From contig NW_024468911.1 in NCBI RefSeq assembly GCF_011745365.1, positions 4,210,759 through 4,274,758 on the forward strand: a DNA stretch of 64,000 bases, given 5' to 3'. Both the position numbers and the translations under genes were made by a program. How positions within the stretch are numbered: position 1 is the first letter of the stretch; the number at the start of each line of letters is the position of its first letter. Shown here in pieces: positions 34,047 to 46,562 of the stretch. The stretch comes from Cryphonectria parasitica EP155 (Eukaryota; Ascomycota; Sordariomycetes; Diaporthales; Cryphonectriaceae). The notes under the pieces were generated by a model. It was not told the origin of the DNA and made no database searches. It was given only the letters and a program-made list of their open reading frames with translations.

Positions 34047-36020
34047 ATGGCGTCTGTCCGACCCAGCACGGCAGGTGGCCCGTCGACAAGAAGGGCAAAC
34101 ACTTTTGACAAGAGGATGTCCAAAGATGACATGTTCTTCAACAACGGCTCCCGCAGGGCGGCATTGGCAAACCAGACCATGACCAACAACAGGATGTCCA
34201 GAGACGATTTATACATCAAAAGTCGGATGGCCTCCATGTCTCATCACTTTCACGTTCCCGTCCATGGCGTAGCAACCACAACGCCCGAGTACAGTCCCGA
34301 TCATCCAGTGATACAAGAGGTGTCGATACCAGTCAGGATGCAGACACCCGAGTCGGTCACATCAGGCGATATCCCAATAGGAATGGCCCTTGGCAGCCCT
34401 ACACGCCATAGCCCGCCAGACGCCTCGAGGTGGCAGGCCCAGTTCCCACCAGCGCCATCATCCCCACAGGTGCTTGTCTCCTCCGAACAGCCGTCGCCGG
34501 CTATGGGTGGACCAGGCGATTCCTTGCAGAGGAAGAAGACGGGAAGGAGGAAGCTGTTCGGCCTGTTCGGTGGTGGGGGAAAGAAGGACGACCAACAGGG
34601 CCACAAGGCTGCCGGGCGCGAACGGGGCCTGACACTTTCCAAGCACTCAGCGCCGTCCACAGCGGCTGTGAATGTGCAGCAGCCGCCAAAGACACCGACG
34701 AGAAGCTACACACAGTCCGACAAGAAAACACCCAAGCACAAGCCTATCGTCCTACGGTCCAACACGATGCCGGTTAACGCGCCCGAGCACGAGGCAGCCG
34801 CTCAGTCGTGGGCACAAGTGCCGAGGACGAGGAGCTCGGATCCACGCATCCGCCCTGGCCTTGCACCTTCACAGTCAACACCAGTAGTGCCCCCACTACC
34901 CCTGCTGAATGTGCAGATTCCCGAGACAAAGCTGGAGCGGTACAGTGTAATGTTTAGTGACGTGCTAAAGCAAGGCCCCAAGCAGGAGCCCGCTGCATCA
35001 TTGCTGGCCAGGAGGCAGGCAACCCTGGAGAGGCTGAAGACGATCAGCCAGGGCCAGGAACTAGAAGTGGTGCCGGAGGACACCGAGAAGAGCAGGCCAC
35101 GACGAGCCACCTCGCCCCAGCCCTCTCGAGAGACGCTGTCGCCGAGCCTCAGTGTTTTTCCCATCCCACCAACCGGCCGCGCTGTGCCCGGTCTGGAGAC
35201 ACCGACGACATCTTCCAAACGTGTTGCAAGGTCCAACACCTCACCGGGCCGTTTGCCTTCCCCTACCCAACAAGTCTTCGACACCACCCGTGCGAGGCAC
35301 CCACCTGCCTCTCATAGAACCACACGGAATCTCGAGGTGCCCAACCCCTTCGAGATGCACCCACCGCTGTCAGGAGGCTCCAGCGGACCCCAGGAGCCCA
35401 TCTACCCGACCGACACCACCTTCCACTTCGGACACGACAAGTCCGGCCTTATTCTGGACTCCCCGACATCAATGGACTCCCACGAGGAGATTATCGTCTC
35501 GCAACCCTCCAAGCCGACCCTCCACGAGCCACAGTGGCAGGTGATCTCGCCCGCGCCCTCGACCTCCTCCTCCACCGCCATATCGACCGCCGCCTCGGGT
35601 CACCGAGGCCGCTCAGCATCTGCCATCTCGAGCAGCACGCACATCACAAAGCCCTCGTCCGACCTGGACGCCTCGGACGCCGCCCTACAGAACGCGGTCG
35701 AGGTGAGTATCGCACGCCAGATTAGCATCTCGCGACAGCAGCGCGACCTGCTGCGGCCGCTGCAGACGCGGAGGGACACGGGCGAGAGACACGCTGCACA
35801 CGCTGCTGCTGCTGCTGCGGGAGCGTTCTCCCCTTTGTCGGCAGGAGGGCAGCACCAGCTCAGGAGCCCGCTCGGCGTGACGTTTATCAAGGCCCCGAGC
35901 CCCAGCAGGCTGGGCCGTGACGAGTCCATTAGGGATGTCCAGAGCTCGACGCCTACGCTGGTGCACCAGTGGGACAGTCCCATCAGGAAGAGCACGTGGG
36001 CTGTGGTGGAGAGCGATTAA
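34047..36020 (+). CDS. Disordered Ser/Pro-rich protein of unknown function
   Basis: Single-exon frame of 657 residues starting MASVRPSTAGGPSTRRANTF. I do not recognise a named family. It is Ser/Pro/Thr/Arg-rich and mostly low complexity. Short blocks look constrained: RMSKDDMFFNNGSRRAALAN and RMSRDDLYIKSRM near the N-terminus, a basic-hydrophobic RRKLFGLFGGGGKK at about 168-181, and PETKLERYSVMFSDVLKQ near 300, followed by coiled-coil-like LLARRQATLERLKTIS. The C-terminus ends RKSTWAVVESD. This pattern suggests a scaffold or phosphorylated regulatory protein, as an inference only. Confidence 0.8.
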   Translation: MASVRPSTAGGPSTRRANTFDKRMSKDDMFFNNGSRRAALANQTMTNNRMSRDDLYIKSRMASMSHHFHVPVHGVATTTPEYSPDHPVIQEVSIPVRMQTPESVTSGDIPIGMALGSPTRHSPPDASRWQAQFPPAPSSPQVLVSSEQPSPAMGGPGDSLQRKKTGRRKLFGLFGGGGKKDDQQGHKAAGRERGLTLSKHSAPSTAAVNVQQPPKTPTRSYTQSDKKTPKHKPIVLRSNTMPVNAPEHEAAAQSWAQVPRTRSSDPRIRPGLAPSQSTPVVPPLPLLNVQIPETKLERYSVMFSDVLKQGPKQEPAASLLARRQATLERLKTISQGQELEVVPEDTEKSRPRRATSPQPSRETLSPSLSVFPIPPTGRAVPGLETPTTSSKRVARSNTSPGRLPSPTQQVFDTTRARHPPASHRTTRNLEVPNPFEMHPPLSGGSSGPQEPIYPTDTTFHFGHDKSGLILDSPTSMDSHEEIIVSQPSKPTLHEPQWQVISPAPSTSSSTAISTAASGHRGRSASAISSSTHITKPSSDLDASDAALQNAVEVSIARQISISRQQRDLLRPLQTRRDTGERHAAHAAAAAAGAFSPLSAGGQHQLRSPLGVTFIKAPSPSRLGRDESIRDVQSSTPTLVHQWDSPIRKSTWAVVESD

Positions 36021-37090
36021 TGGATTTTCCATCTCTACCCCTCCCTTTTTGATACGGTTCTCCCCCTTCTTTCACTTTCTCTGCCGGCCAATAAGGAAAG
36101 GTAGACCAGCCAAGAAATAGGAAGGAGAGGAAAAAGAAGGAAAAAAGGGCAAGAAATTTGGTCATTGAGTTGCCCCGGGGAGGGGGCAATGGTTTCTATC
36201 GTCTTGATGACGCATAACGATTTTGGGATAAGGCCTGGTATGATTTTTTTTTCTCCTTTGTCTTGTTGGGTATTGGGCTTTTGAGAAGCATGGAGTTATC
36301 GGGCACGGCGGGCACGAGCAATCTGGATTCTCACGGGGTTATTAACCTAAACCACACAACATCTTCTCTTTTGTTCACATTTTTGGATACGGCAGGCTCC
36401 TTCATCAGACTTTTCTTCTTTTCTTTTTCTTTTAGACAAAAATCTCGGGGGGTAAAGGGAGGTTACCTTGGGACGGGGGAGGTTACAAATTGTCTCTTTT
36501 TCTTTTCTCTCCGTATCGGAGCCCTTCAAATCACCAACCAGCCAAATGTTTTTTCCCCCCAATCTTGCGCACAATGTCTCTGGAACGAGTCTTGATGGTC
36601 TCTGGGCTGTGTCACTCTGTGGGAAGGGTGAATGGGTTTATTAATGTGTGAATGGCATATCTTGATTGATACTTTAGCTCTTAGGGATCTCCGTTTCGTC
36701 GCTTCTGTCTTGACGGTGCTTTAATGAATGGAAATGAGGGGCACGACTTTCCCTCGAGCGTGTATTTGAGTGTATCTCGAAATGTCTTTAGAAAATCTGC
36801 CGGAGACACCGCTCGGGGATGCCATTGATGTGACTAAGTCAGACACATATCATCACGATTATCCAGTCCAAGCAGATCATAGAAACTTCATTATGTAGGT
36901 ATATGAGTTGACATAAACAGCACTGAGAAATCCCAGCCGCCATGACTTTATACGTATAGCAGCAGGCCGCACAAGAGGTGAACCATTGACTTTGCCTTCC
37001 TGGCCTCCCGGATTTCCCCAAACGAGCGAGGACTGATGCGGTCTCCGGCCTGAGAAGCTCCAGGCGAATGGCTTTGGTGTATTGATGTGT
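36021..37090. other. Convergent intergenic region, no gene seen
   Basis: 3' flanks of the disordered-protein gene and ykt6. The ykt6 frame happens to stay open for about 80 codons past its stop, but the CAAX box must be terminal, so I treat that as chance. Confidence 0.55.
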
Positions 37091-38742
37091 TCACATGACC
37101 ACGCTACAGAGAAATTATCAGTATAAAAGGAACATGGCCGACAGAAAGGAGTGGGCTCTGAGATAGCTCGGCACAGAACAGCGCTGGCAACAGAGGTGGA
37201 AAGGGACCAGCAAGGGGTGATTGTGACCGAACTTACCAGCAAGAGTTCTGCTTCTTCGCCTGTTCTATAAATTTTGTCAGCAAAAGGGAGTATAGATGCA
37301 AAATAGGAGTGACATCGGAGCTTACGGTAGAACATCTTCGACTGCGCGCTCAGACCGTCACTCTTCTGGACCAGGTCGTCGATCTTCTGTCCTCGCTCCA
37401 GCACACTCTCGATAGTCTTATGCAGTGTGATTTTGGTCTAGAGCAGCTTGTTAGCAGTCACGCGAGTTGCGTAGGGCGGCGGATGGTATTCTGTACCTCG
37501 TCTAGCTCCTTCTGAATCCTCATAATGCTGTCCGCTTGCTGTGGGTCCTATTCTTTGATGTCAAATTGGTAATCCTTCCGTAACGACTTGTCTTTGCATC
37601 TCATACCTGGTATTTGGTGATGTATTCCTTCAGTTGCGGCATGCTAAGTGTGGGAGCCCCCGACTTCCACGATGATTGCGGGTGTTGCCCAAGAAATTCG
37701 TCGACGACCTTGGAGAGGAGCTGGTGAGCAACCAGCTGTGGGTATTCGTGATCTGTGATGACAATGCCGCAGACGCCTTCGGAGCGGGCGTATGCGTGAA
37801 ACGTGTGCTCTTGAAGAAAACAATCATCAGTATCCTTGGACTAGGGTCTCATGAAGTTTTCACGAGGTTTCATGAAAGCGAACATAAACACAGCAGACAC
37901 TTGTCCGTCGCGCGTTCTTTCAGGGCCATTCGCGTTGAAGTTATCCTAGTCGGGCAGGCTGAGCAATCAGATTGTCGGGCTGATTCCTCCGCATCTTTTA
38001 ACCAAAACTGAACAGACTGCATTTCTTTTTTTGGACTTGTGTCCCAGGTTTGCGCCATGGGCCCACCGATTTCGTCCCGTTTCATGCAGCTGGTGTCGGG
38101 GACTTCTATCTTGCATTTTTGGGGTCTTGCAGTCCGTAGAACACTGGCTAGATCAAGAGGGTATTGTTGCTAAGCATTGCAGACCACTCTGGTCTCCTGC
38201 TCGATTTTATAGGCGCGGGCGTCCACTTGGACGACGATCTCGTCTTCGGTCTGGAACGGGTGTCCACTGCTCGCTTTTGTGCCCATCTCTCGGAACGGCT
38301 TTGTCGCACATTGCAACGGGAATGCAACGTACCTTGCTGCTCTACATCTTGTCGTTCTGCACAGGCAGATCGTCAGCCATCACGTTCCGAGCGGCAATCT
38401 CACCACGGGCAATGCTTACGACCAGGCTTCGTTGCCTGTGCCACCTTTCCAGCAAACAGAGTCATGAATTCCTTCATCTCTTTAGTCAGCACTGAAAATT
38501 GTAAGAGCAGAGGCACCAGGCCCGTGCCGGTTGCGGCGGATGGCTGAGGAGGCGTTGCGTACGGCATAACTGTTCCGGGTGAAGCGAGAGTAGGCGCTCA
38601 GCTCCTTCTCGGCGACCAGCTCCTGTGGCTCCTGGCCTTGGATGTTCCTGACGACCTAGCGACAATAAAATCATGCTTAGAAATGTATGAAACATCCATG
38701 TCGATTATGTGCTTGACGTACGCCGATGTAGTGCACCTTCAT
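37091..38742 (-). CDS. ykt6: R-SNARE Ykt6
   Basis: Lipid-anchored longin SNARE for Golgi, vacuole and autophagosome fusion. Nine exons: 38722-38742, 38563-38655, 38420-38471, 38333-38356, 37607-37809, 37497-37547, 37326-37437, 37237-37264 and 37091-37103 (13 nt). They give 198 residues, close to yeast Ykt6 (200). Longin part: [61 protein letters not shown] and [25 protein letters not shown] motif: [29 protein letters not shown], with Arg in the ionic layer. The last exon completes CCVVM, a CAAX box with an extra palmitoylatable Cys, exactly the Ykt6 ending. Intron 4 (37810-38332) is 523 nt, far longer than the other seven (59-133 nt). Confidence 0.95.
37870..38085 (-). other. ORF of 71 codons inside ykt6 intron 4
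   Basis: Same strand as ykt6. It starts ATG at 38085, reads [20 protein letters not shown] and ends TGA at 37870. Composition is mixed and coding-like, with several Cys near the end. A TATAAAA lies about 125 bases upstream (about 38204-38210). No family recognised. It could be a nested gene, a cassette or chance. Confidence 0.25.
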
Positions 38743-39404
38743 GGCTGCGGTATTGCTTGCGAAGGTCGCTTGGTGCTTGACGGTGGCTCGTTCGATCGTT
38801 CGCACGGGTAGGACAGGGTTCCGAGGTTGGTTCCAGGTATCGACGAGGTTCTCGCTTGACCGAAAGAGACTCGAGATTTGTAGGGTAGGAAGAGGAGGGA
38901 AGGGGATAAATAGGACGTGGCAGATCGTTGGGTAGGATGTTGAGGGTTGGTCTTAAGAGTGCACGGAGTAGGATAGTTGAAGATAAGGTAGGCGGGAGGG
39001 AACTCCTATTTCCATTGAAAGCGGCCGTTGGGAACACACCGACCCGCAGCCTGCCGCCATGTCCCCCCAAAGCACATACTGTACAGTGTCTCATACCCCT
39101 CCAACGCCCCACTGCTCTACAACTGCGTCACATGGCAGACACCCCAGCGGCTAGTGCTGGAAGCCTATTCCGCGCCGCATAGACAGGCACTAATCAGGTT
39201 CAACCCCCCCTGTACCCAGTACGTACCACAAGTAGTCATGACGGTGAGCCACACCGAGACAGTACAGTAATGACAGTCATTCTTCAATAGTTTATAAACA
39301 ACTCGATGACCAACTAATTCCTGACCGCGCGGCCCGAGTTCACCCATTCATTGCAGCCTGAAAGGCATAAGAGAATTCGAAGACTTAGCGGTACAGCAGT
39401 CAAC
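38743..39404. other. Divergent promoter region, ykt6 / slh1
   Basis: 660 bp between head-to-head genes. No gene seen. Confidence 0.55.
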
Positions 39405-42400
39405 ATGTCGCCCTCCTCCGCGACAACAGCAGAGGCTCAATGGCTGGCTCAAGTTGCCGCCATGAAGGCAGCTATCGCCGAGCTCAAGTTGCCAGAACAG
39501 AAGGCAGACGGCGACAGCACGATCAATAGCGAACAAGAAGATGACCAAGACTTCGACTTGAGCTCGACGAGCGGAGGAGCCCAGGATGTGTGGGACTTCA
39601 TATCTGACTCTGAGCTCGAGGAGCTGGGTCTCGACAGTGGCGACCTCATGGACGGAACCGATGATTTCGACCAAGAACCCCCATACGGGCCACAGTGGTT
39701 TACCACCAAGTGTATCGAGGTAGCACTACACAGAGATGGCCTTCCTGCCGAGACCCTCCAGGAGCAGATTCTCGAAGCGTTGAGGTCAACACAGCAGGAA
39801 GAGCAGCTTCAATCTCTGCTCACGGACCTGGTCGGCTTTGACGACCTGGACTTCGTTATTGAGCTCATCTCTCATCAAGCAGAGATAACGGCTGCCGTAG
39901 ACCAGTCGGCGAGACCAGACCTGAATCAGCAGCATCCCACAGGGCGTTTGCTTACAAAGGCGGAGAGGGAAGAGAACCTCCGGCGACAGGACTTCCGCCA
40001 CAAGAACGCTGCTCTCGCGCAGAGCACTTTCAAGGAGCCGCAGTATCCCCATGTCTACAGGACGTTCGCTGCTGGGAACTCTCTGAGCCATGCTGGGAAG
40101 AAGTACGCCCTCCCCACGGGAAGTGAGAGGCTTCAATTCGACAAGTATGAGGAATATGCCATCCCAGCCGGAAAGCCCGGAGGGTTGTGGCCTGGCCAGA
40201 AACTTGTTGATATCAAGGATATGGACGGTCTTTGCCGAAAAACGTTCAAGGGCTACAAAAGCCTGAATCGCATGCAGAGCTTGGTCTACCCGGTGGCATA
40301 CAAGTCCAGCGAGAATATGCTCATCTGTGCCCCGACTGGTGCTGTAAGCTCTTACATCTCTGACGACCTATGAAACAAATTGCTAATGAGAGAGACAAGG
40401 GTAAAACCGATGCTGCCATGTTGACTATCCTACACACTATTGCTCAGTACCTGGAACCGAACCCCTTTACGGATCACGCAGCCACAGACTTTGCTGTGGA
40501 CTTTGAGGACTTCAAGATCGTCTATGTGGCACCTATGAAAGCCCTCGCCGCTGAAATCACCGATAAGCTCGGGCGCCGCCTTGCATGGCTCGGTATCCGC
40601 TGCCGTGAATACACTGGCGACATGCACTTGACCAAAGCCGAGATTGTCTCTACTCAAATCATCGTTACCACTCCTGAGAAGTGGGATGTGGTCACCAGGA
40701 AAGGAACTGGTGACACCGAGCTCGTCCAGAAAGTCCGTCTCTTGATCATTGATGAGGTGCACATGCTTCACGATGAGCGAGGTGCGGTGTTGGAGTCACT
40801 CGTCGCCCGTACCGAGCGCCAGGTCGAGAGTACTCAGTCATTGATCCGGATTGTGGGCCTCAGCGCCACCCTTCCAAATTATATCGATGTAGCGGACTTT
40901 TTAAAGGTCAACAGATATGCTGGTCTGTTCTACTTTGATGCGTCATTTCGTCCAGTGCCGCTGGAACAGCATTTCATTGGTGTCAAGGGAAAAGCCGGAT
41001 CCAAGCAGTCCAGAGAAAACCTAGACCAGGTGGCCTTCGAGAAGGTCAGAGAGATGCTGGAGCGGGATCACCAAGTGATGGTGTTTGTTCACTCCAGGAG
41101 AGATACGACCGCGACAGCCAAGATGATTTACGAGAAAGCAGTCGATGAGGTCTGCGTTGACCTCTTGGACCCGTCCATGCACCCAAAGTATGAGAATGCT
41201 GTGAGGGACATGAAGTCTTGCAAGGCTAAGGAGTTGCGAGACCTCCTGCCCAAGGGCATCGGAGTACATCATGCCGGTATGGCGAGAGCCGACCGTAACT
41301 TGATGGAGAGACTATTTGCAGAAGGTGTTCTGAAGGTGCTCTGCTGTACGGCCACCTTGGCCTGGGGAGTCAACTTGCCGGCTGCAGCCGTTGTCATCAA
41401 GGGCACCCAGGTTTACAGTGCGCAAGATGGAAAGTTCGTCGACCTCGGCATCCTAGACGTGCTGCAAATCTTTGGACGTGCTGGTCGGCCACAGTTTGAG
41501 GATACTGGTATCGGTATGATTTGCACTACGCAGGACAAGCTTACCCACTACCTCACCGCCGTCACGGATCAGCTACCCATCGAATCCAAGTTCTCAACAA
41601 AACTGGTGGACAACCTGAACGCTGAGATCGCCTTGGGCACGGTGACTTCCATACCGGAGGCCGTCCAATGGATCGGGTACTCGTACCTGTTTGTCCGTAT
41701 GAGGAGAAATCCCATGGCCTATGGTATTGATTGGGCCGAGTTCCAAGACGATCCCTCGCTTGTGCAGCGACGCCGACAGCTTGCTATCCAGGCCGCTAGA
41801 ACACTCCAGAAGAGTCAGATGATTATATTTAACGAGTCGACAGAGGAACTTCGCAGCAAGGACATTGGTCGTATCGCCAGCCAATACTACATTCTACACA
41901 CGAGCATCCAGATCTTCAACACTATGATGCAGCCTTTTGCCACGGAGGCCGACATCCTAAAAATGATCGCGATGAGTGGTGAATTCGACAACATACAATC
42001 GAGAGACAGCGAGAGCAAGGAATTGAGCAGGATGAAGGAGAATGAAGCTGTCGTGCCTTGCCAGGTTGGCGGAGGTATTGATCAGCCTCAGACCAAGACG
42101 AATATCCTCCTTCAAGCCTTTATATCCAAGGCTCAACCGGAAGATTTTGCTCTGACAAACGACCTGAACTACGTGGCCCAACAGGCTGGCCGAATCTGCC
42201 GGGCATTGTTCATGATCGCATTGAATAGAAGATGGGGTCACCAATGCCTCGTGCTCCTAACTCTGGCCAAGTCTATCGAGAAGCGCGTCTGGCCGTTCCA
42301 ACATCCGCTTCACCAATTCGAGCTGGCTAAACCAATATTGAACCAGCTTGACGCCAAAGAGTCTCTGACGGTCGAGGCTATGCGGGACATGGAACCGGCT

Positions 42401-45400
42401 GAGATAGGAGGGCTGGTCCACAATCACAGCGCCGGAAGCAAGATTGCCAAAATTCTCGACAACTTTCCCACTGTCAGCGTGGAGGCTGAGATTGCACCCT
42501 TGAACCGAGACGTGCTGCGAGTTAAACTCTACATCATTCCTGACTTCCGCTGGAACGATCACATCCACGGGACGTCAGAGTCATATTATATTTGGGTCGA
42601 GAACTCGGAAACATCAGAGATCTACCATCACGAGTTCTTCCTTCTGAACCGCAGGAAGCTGCATGATGACCATGAGCTCAATTTCACGATCCCCCTGTCT
42701 GACCCTCTGCCCAACCAGATCTATGTGCGGGCTGTCTCGGACAGATGGCTGGGCGCAGAAACTGTCACCCCTGTCTCGTTCCAGCACCTGATCAGACCAG
42801 ATACAGAAAGCGTCTACACGGATCTTCTCAATCTACAGCCTCTGCCCATCGCAGCGCTCAAGAATCCTGGGCTGGAAGAGATTTACGCGAAGCGCTTCCA
42901 GTTCTTCAATCCCATGCAGACACAGATCTTCCACACCCTCTACCACACGCCGGCGAACGTGCTGCTAGGTTCGCCGACTGGAAGTGGTAAGACGGTGGCT
43001 GCAGAGCTGGCAATGTGGTGGGCCTTCCGAGACAAGCCAGGCTCCAAAGTTGTCTATATTGCACCTATGAAAGCCCTGGTTCGAGAGCGTGTCAAAGACT
43101 GGGGGGCTCGGTTGGCCAAGCCTCTCGGTCTGAAGCTGGTAGAGCTGACTGGTGACAATACCCCCGACACCAGAACCATCAAGGATGCAGACATCATCAT
43201 CACCACTCCTGAGAAGTGGGATGGTATTTCCAGAAGCTGGCAGACCAGAGGATATGTCCGTCAGGTCAGTCTTGTTATTATTGACGAGATTCACCTCCTC
43301 GCTGGAGATCGTGGTCCCATCCTTGAGATTATTGTCTCGCGCATGAATTACATCGCAGCGTCCACAAAGAACTCGGTCCGGCTGTTGGGTATGTCGACAG
43401 CCTGCGCCAATGCTACCGATCTGGGCAACTGGCTCGGCGTGAAGGAGGGCCTGTTCAACTTCAGGCACTCTGTCCGGCCCGTGCCGTTGGAGCTGTACAT
43501 TGATGGGTTCCCAGAGGTCCGAGGCTTTTGTCCACTGATGCAGTCCATGAACAGGCCGACTTTCCTGGCCGTCAAGAACCACAGCCCTGACAAGCCGGTC
43601 ATCGTCTTCGTGCCATCGCGGCGACAGACACGTCTCACAGCCAAAGACCTGATCAACTTCTGCGGCCTGGAAGATAATCCCAGGCGGTTTCTGAATATGG
43701 AGGAAGACGACCTTCAACTCAACCTTGCTAGGGTCAAGGATGATGCACTGAAGGAAGCCATCAGCTTTGGAATCGGCCTTCACCATGCCGGTCTCGTCGA
43801 GTCTGACCGACAGCTTGCCGAGGAGCTGTTCTTGAACAACAAGATCCAGATCCTTGTGGCAACCAGTACACTGGCCTGGGGTGTCAATCTCCCTGCCCAT
43901 CTGGTTGTCGTCAAAGGCACGCAGTTTTACGACGCCAAGATCGAGGGATACAAGGATATGGACTTGACGGATGTTCTCCAGATGCTCGGGCGTGCGGGAC
44001 GGCCACAGTTCGACAACTCAGGCGTGGCTCGGATCTTCACTCAAGACGCGAAGAAGGACTTCTACAAGCACTTCCTGCACACTGGCTTTCCTGTTGAGTC
44101 ATCTCTGCACACCGTGCTGGATAACCATCTCTGTGCAGAGGTATCGGCCGAGACCATTGTCACTAAGCAAGACGCCTTGGACTACCTGACCTGGACGTTC
44201 TTCTTCCGGAGACTCCACAAGAACCCGTCCTACTATGGGCTCGAGATCTCGGCGGAAGACCACAGTAGCGTGGCGGCCCAGCAGCTGGCTAATGACTACA
44301 TGATCGAGATGGTTGACAAGTCCCTGCACGAACTGGCTGATTCCAAGTGTGTGGAGGTCTTCCCAAATGGCGACGTCGACCCGACGCCCTTTGGCAAGAT
44401 CATGAGTTACTACTATCTGTCCCACAAGACGATCCGCTATCTCACCCGGCATACAAAGGCACAGGCCTCGTTCCTTGACGTCCTGACTTGGATGTGCCGG
44501 GCAACGGAGTACGATGAATTACCTGTTCGCCACAACGAGGACTTGATCAACGCGGAGCTCTCCAACAACCTTACCTTCCCGGGCACCTCTTTTGGCCTGC
44601 CGATGTGGGATCCTCATGTCAAGGCTTTTCTTCTGCTGCAGGCACACATGTCCCGTGTGTCTCTCCCGATTACCGATTATGTCGGCGACCAGACCAGCGT
44701 CTTGGACCAGGCCATCCGTATCATCCAAGCCTCTATCGACGTCCTCACGGAACTAGGCTACCTCGCCAGTGTCCTGCAGATGATCTCGTTGCTGCAGTCT
44801 GTCAAGTCAGCGCGCTGGCCGACCGAACCGCCTCTATCGATTCTGCCAGGCGTGGACGCGGAAAAGACCAAGGACAGGACAACGCTGCAGCAGCTGAGCG
44901 CCATGAACCAGGGGCAGGTGACGAAGCTGGCCCGGAGCCTCCGCGTCCCACAGGCTACGCAGCAGCGCTTCCTCCGCGCCGCCTCGACCCTGCCAAACGT
45001 CGCCGTCAGCGTGGATGATATCACTTACCACTCGCTGACGGTCACGCTGAGACGTCTCAACCCGCTCGTGGAGCGCGATGCGCGCATCTATGCGCCGCGG
45101 TTCCCCAAGCCACAGAACGAAGGCTGGTTCGTCGTGGTGGGCGACCTGGCGAGGGACGAGGTGTACGCCATCAAGCGGGTCAGCTGGTCGCAGGGCCCAG
45201 GGAGAGGAGGGGCTACTGTCGGATCGAAGCCCTCTGCGAAGGCAAGTGTGAAGCTGCCAGAGAGCGCCGGTGATGGCAGTAGTAGTGGTATGGGTGAGAA
45301 GAGGAATGTGGATGTGCTGGTGCTGAGTGATGGGTTGTTGGGGCTGCAGTACCAGGTGATGGGGGTAGACGTGCCGGAGAGGCCGGTGGTGGATGATGAT

Positions 45401-45436
45401 GTTGGGTGGTCTAAGGGGCTGGCTGGTTCTTCTTGA
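39405..45436 (+). CDS. slh1: Slh1/ASCC3-type Ski2-like RNA helicase
   Basis: Large cytoplasmic helicase; yeast Slh1 is the motor of the ribosome-quality-control trigger complex that splits collided ribosomes. Exons 39405-40343 and 40400-45436 (intron 56 nt) give 1991 residues. Two helicase-Sec63 cassettes are visible. Cassette 1: Walker A APTGA|GKT split by the intron (309-316), TTPEKWD, DEVH at 431-434, SATLPN, QIFGRAGRPQ. Cassette 2: GSPTGSGKT at 1170-1178, TTPEKWD, DEIH at 1275-1278, QMLGRAGRPQFD. Both motif sets look intact. The N-terminal region (WFTTKCIEV, LVGFDDLDFVIELISHQAEI) and LPVRHNEDLINAELS favour Slh1/ASCC3 over Brr2. The start at 39405 (MSPSSATTAEAQWL) is the first ATG in frame. 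Confidence 0.94.
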
Positions 45437-45842
45437 GATATGAAAGGGGGGGGGGGGGAGGGGTATGGTTTGGAATCTGCCCAGAGAGGGTCATAATTTG
45501 GTGTGGTAAATTGTGACTCGAGTGAGACGAAGTCTTCCTCACCAAGTTGGAATGAAGAGCTACTCAGGATGTTTTAACGAGAACGAGCACAGTGAGGGAA
45601 TTTGAGATTTATGACAGTGCCACGCGAATTTGTGTGTTTGAGGAGGCTTCAGTGCCCTTCTCTTCTCCCGATGATTATACACGTCTACACGTATATGCAT
45701 GTACATGATTTCATACACGGATTGCGTCCATGTCTCTCGCATTTGTAGGGTATCTCAATGAATAATGGTGCGTATGTTCTGTTCCAACTCTCCACGTGCA
45801 GAGATGGGAAGAAAAAAGAGGGAGAAAACAGCCTCAGCTCTT
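45437..45842. other. Convergent 3' region with G13 tract
   Basis: A 13-G run (45446-45458) sits ten bases after the slh1 stop. Nothing else recognised. Confidence 0.6.
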
Positions 45843-46562
45843 TCATGCGCCCTTGCCCAAATACTTCTCCAGATCAACTCGCCCAAAGATCTGCTGCTGC
45901 AGCCTGTCCGTCTTCTTCCGATCGTCAGCCGCCATCTTGCGCACCTTCTTTGCATCTAACAATTTCGGCCTCTCCTTCTTCTTCACCTGGGAATCTTTGG
46001 GCACCACCACCCCGATCCCAAAGTGATCATCCTTGGGCTTGGGCTTGAGAGGATACTGAACACCTTGCCCCGCGGCGCCCAGCCCGGCCCTGGAGTCAGG
46101 GTCCCACCCTTGGGACTCGAGGACGGAGAGGCCCATGCGGGATCGCACGATGGCGGACGGCGGGTGCGAGTGGGTGAGGCAGACCTGGTGTGCGATCGAG
46201 GCCTCGTGGCGACTACTGCTCTTGCCCTTCTCCTGCTTGCCATTGCCCGCTGCTTGCGCTGATATTATGGGCAGTTTGCAGATCTCGCATACCTCTTCAG
46301 TGCTCACGTCTTCGGTCTGATTTGATCCTTGGGAATTGGATTCATCTGAATCTTTTTCCATCTTCAAGACCATGTTCAGATAGAAGTTGCTGATCGACTT
46401 GCCCTGTGTTTTTGCATCTGCATGGCCACCTATTGTCGCATTGGGGTCTTCGGTGGATGCGGGCACAAACTTGATCTCGTTTCTCCTGAGGCCTGAACCG
46501 AAGGGCCTCTTGTGTTGGAGGGGCACATCGTCGTTGAAGTCATCGTGCCCATCCTCTGACAT
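45843..46562 (-). CDS. G-patch domain protein with a zinc-finger-like motif
   Basis: 239 residues, no intron, from ATG 46562 (MSEDGHDDFNDDVPLQHKRP). The N-terminus is acidic. A CEICKLPI...HEASIAHQ segment has the C-x2-C...H-x4-H pattern of a C2H2-like finger. It is followed by MGLSVLESQGWDPDSRAGLG and GQGVQYPLKPKPKDDHFGIG, a G-patch-like motif with its spaced glycines. The Lys-rich end (VKKKERPKLLDAKKVRKMAA) forms a likely helix. The order resembles GPANK1-type proteins and the yeast G-patch protein Cmg1. G-patches usually activate DEAH helicases; a partner cannot be read from sequence. Confidence 0.82.
   Translation of the reverse strand: MSEDGHDDFNDDVPLQHKRPFGSGLRRNEIKFVPASTEDPNATIGGHADAKTQGKSISNFYLNMVLKMEKDSDESNSQGSNQTEDVSTEEVCEICKLPIISAQAAGNGKQEKGKSSSRHEASIAHQVCLTHSHPPSAIVRSRMGLSVLESQGWDPDSRAGLGAAGQGVQYPLKPKPKDDHFGIGVVVPKDSQVKKKERPKLLDAKKVRKMAADDRKKTDRLQQQIFGRVDLEKYLGKGA

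Noticed and set aside
36839..37090. Open frame of about 80 codons after the ykt6 stop
   Set aside because: Ykt6 needs its CAAX box at the exact C-terminus, so translation past it would destroy the lipid anchor.
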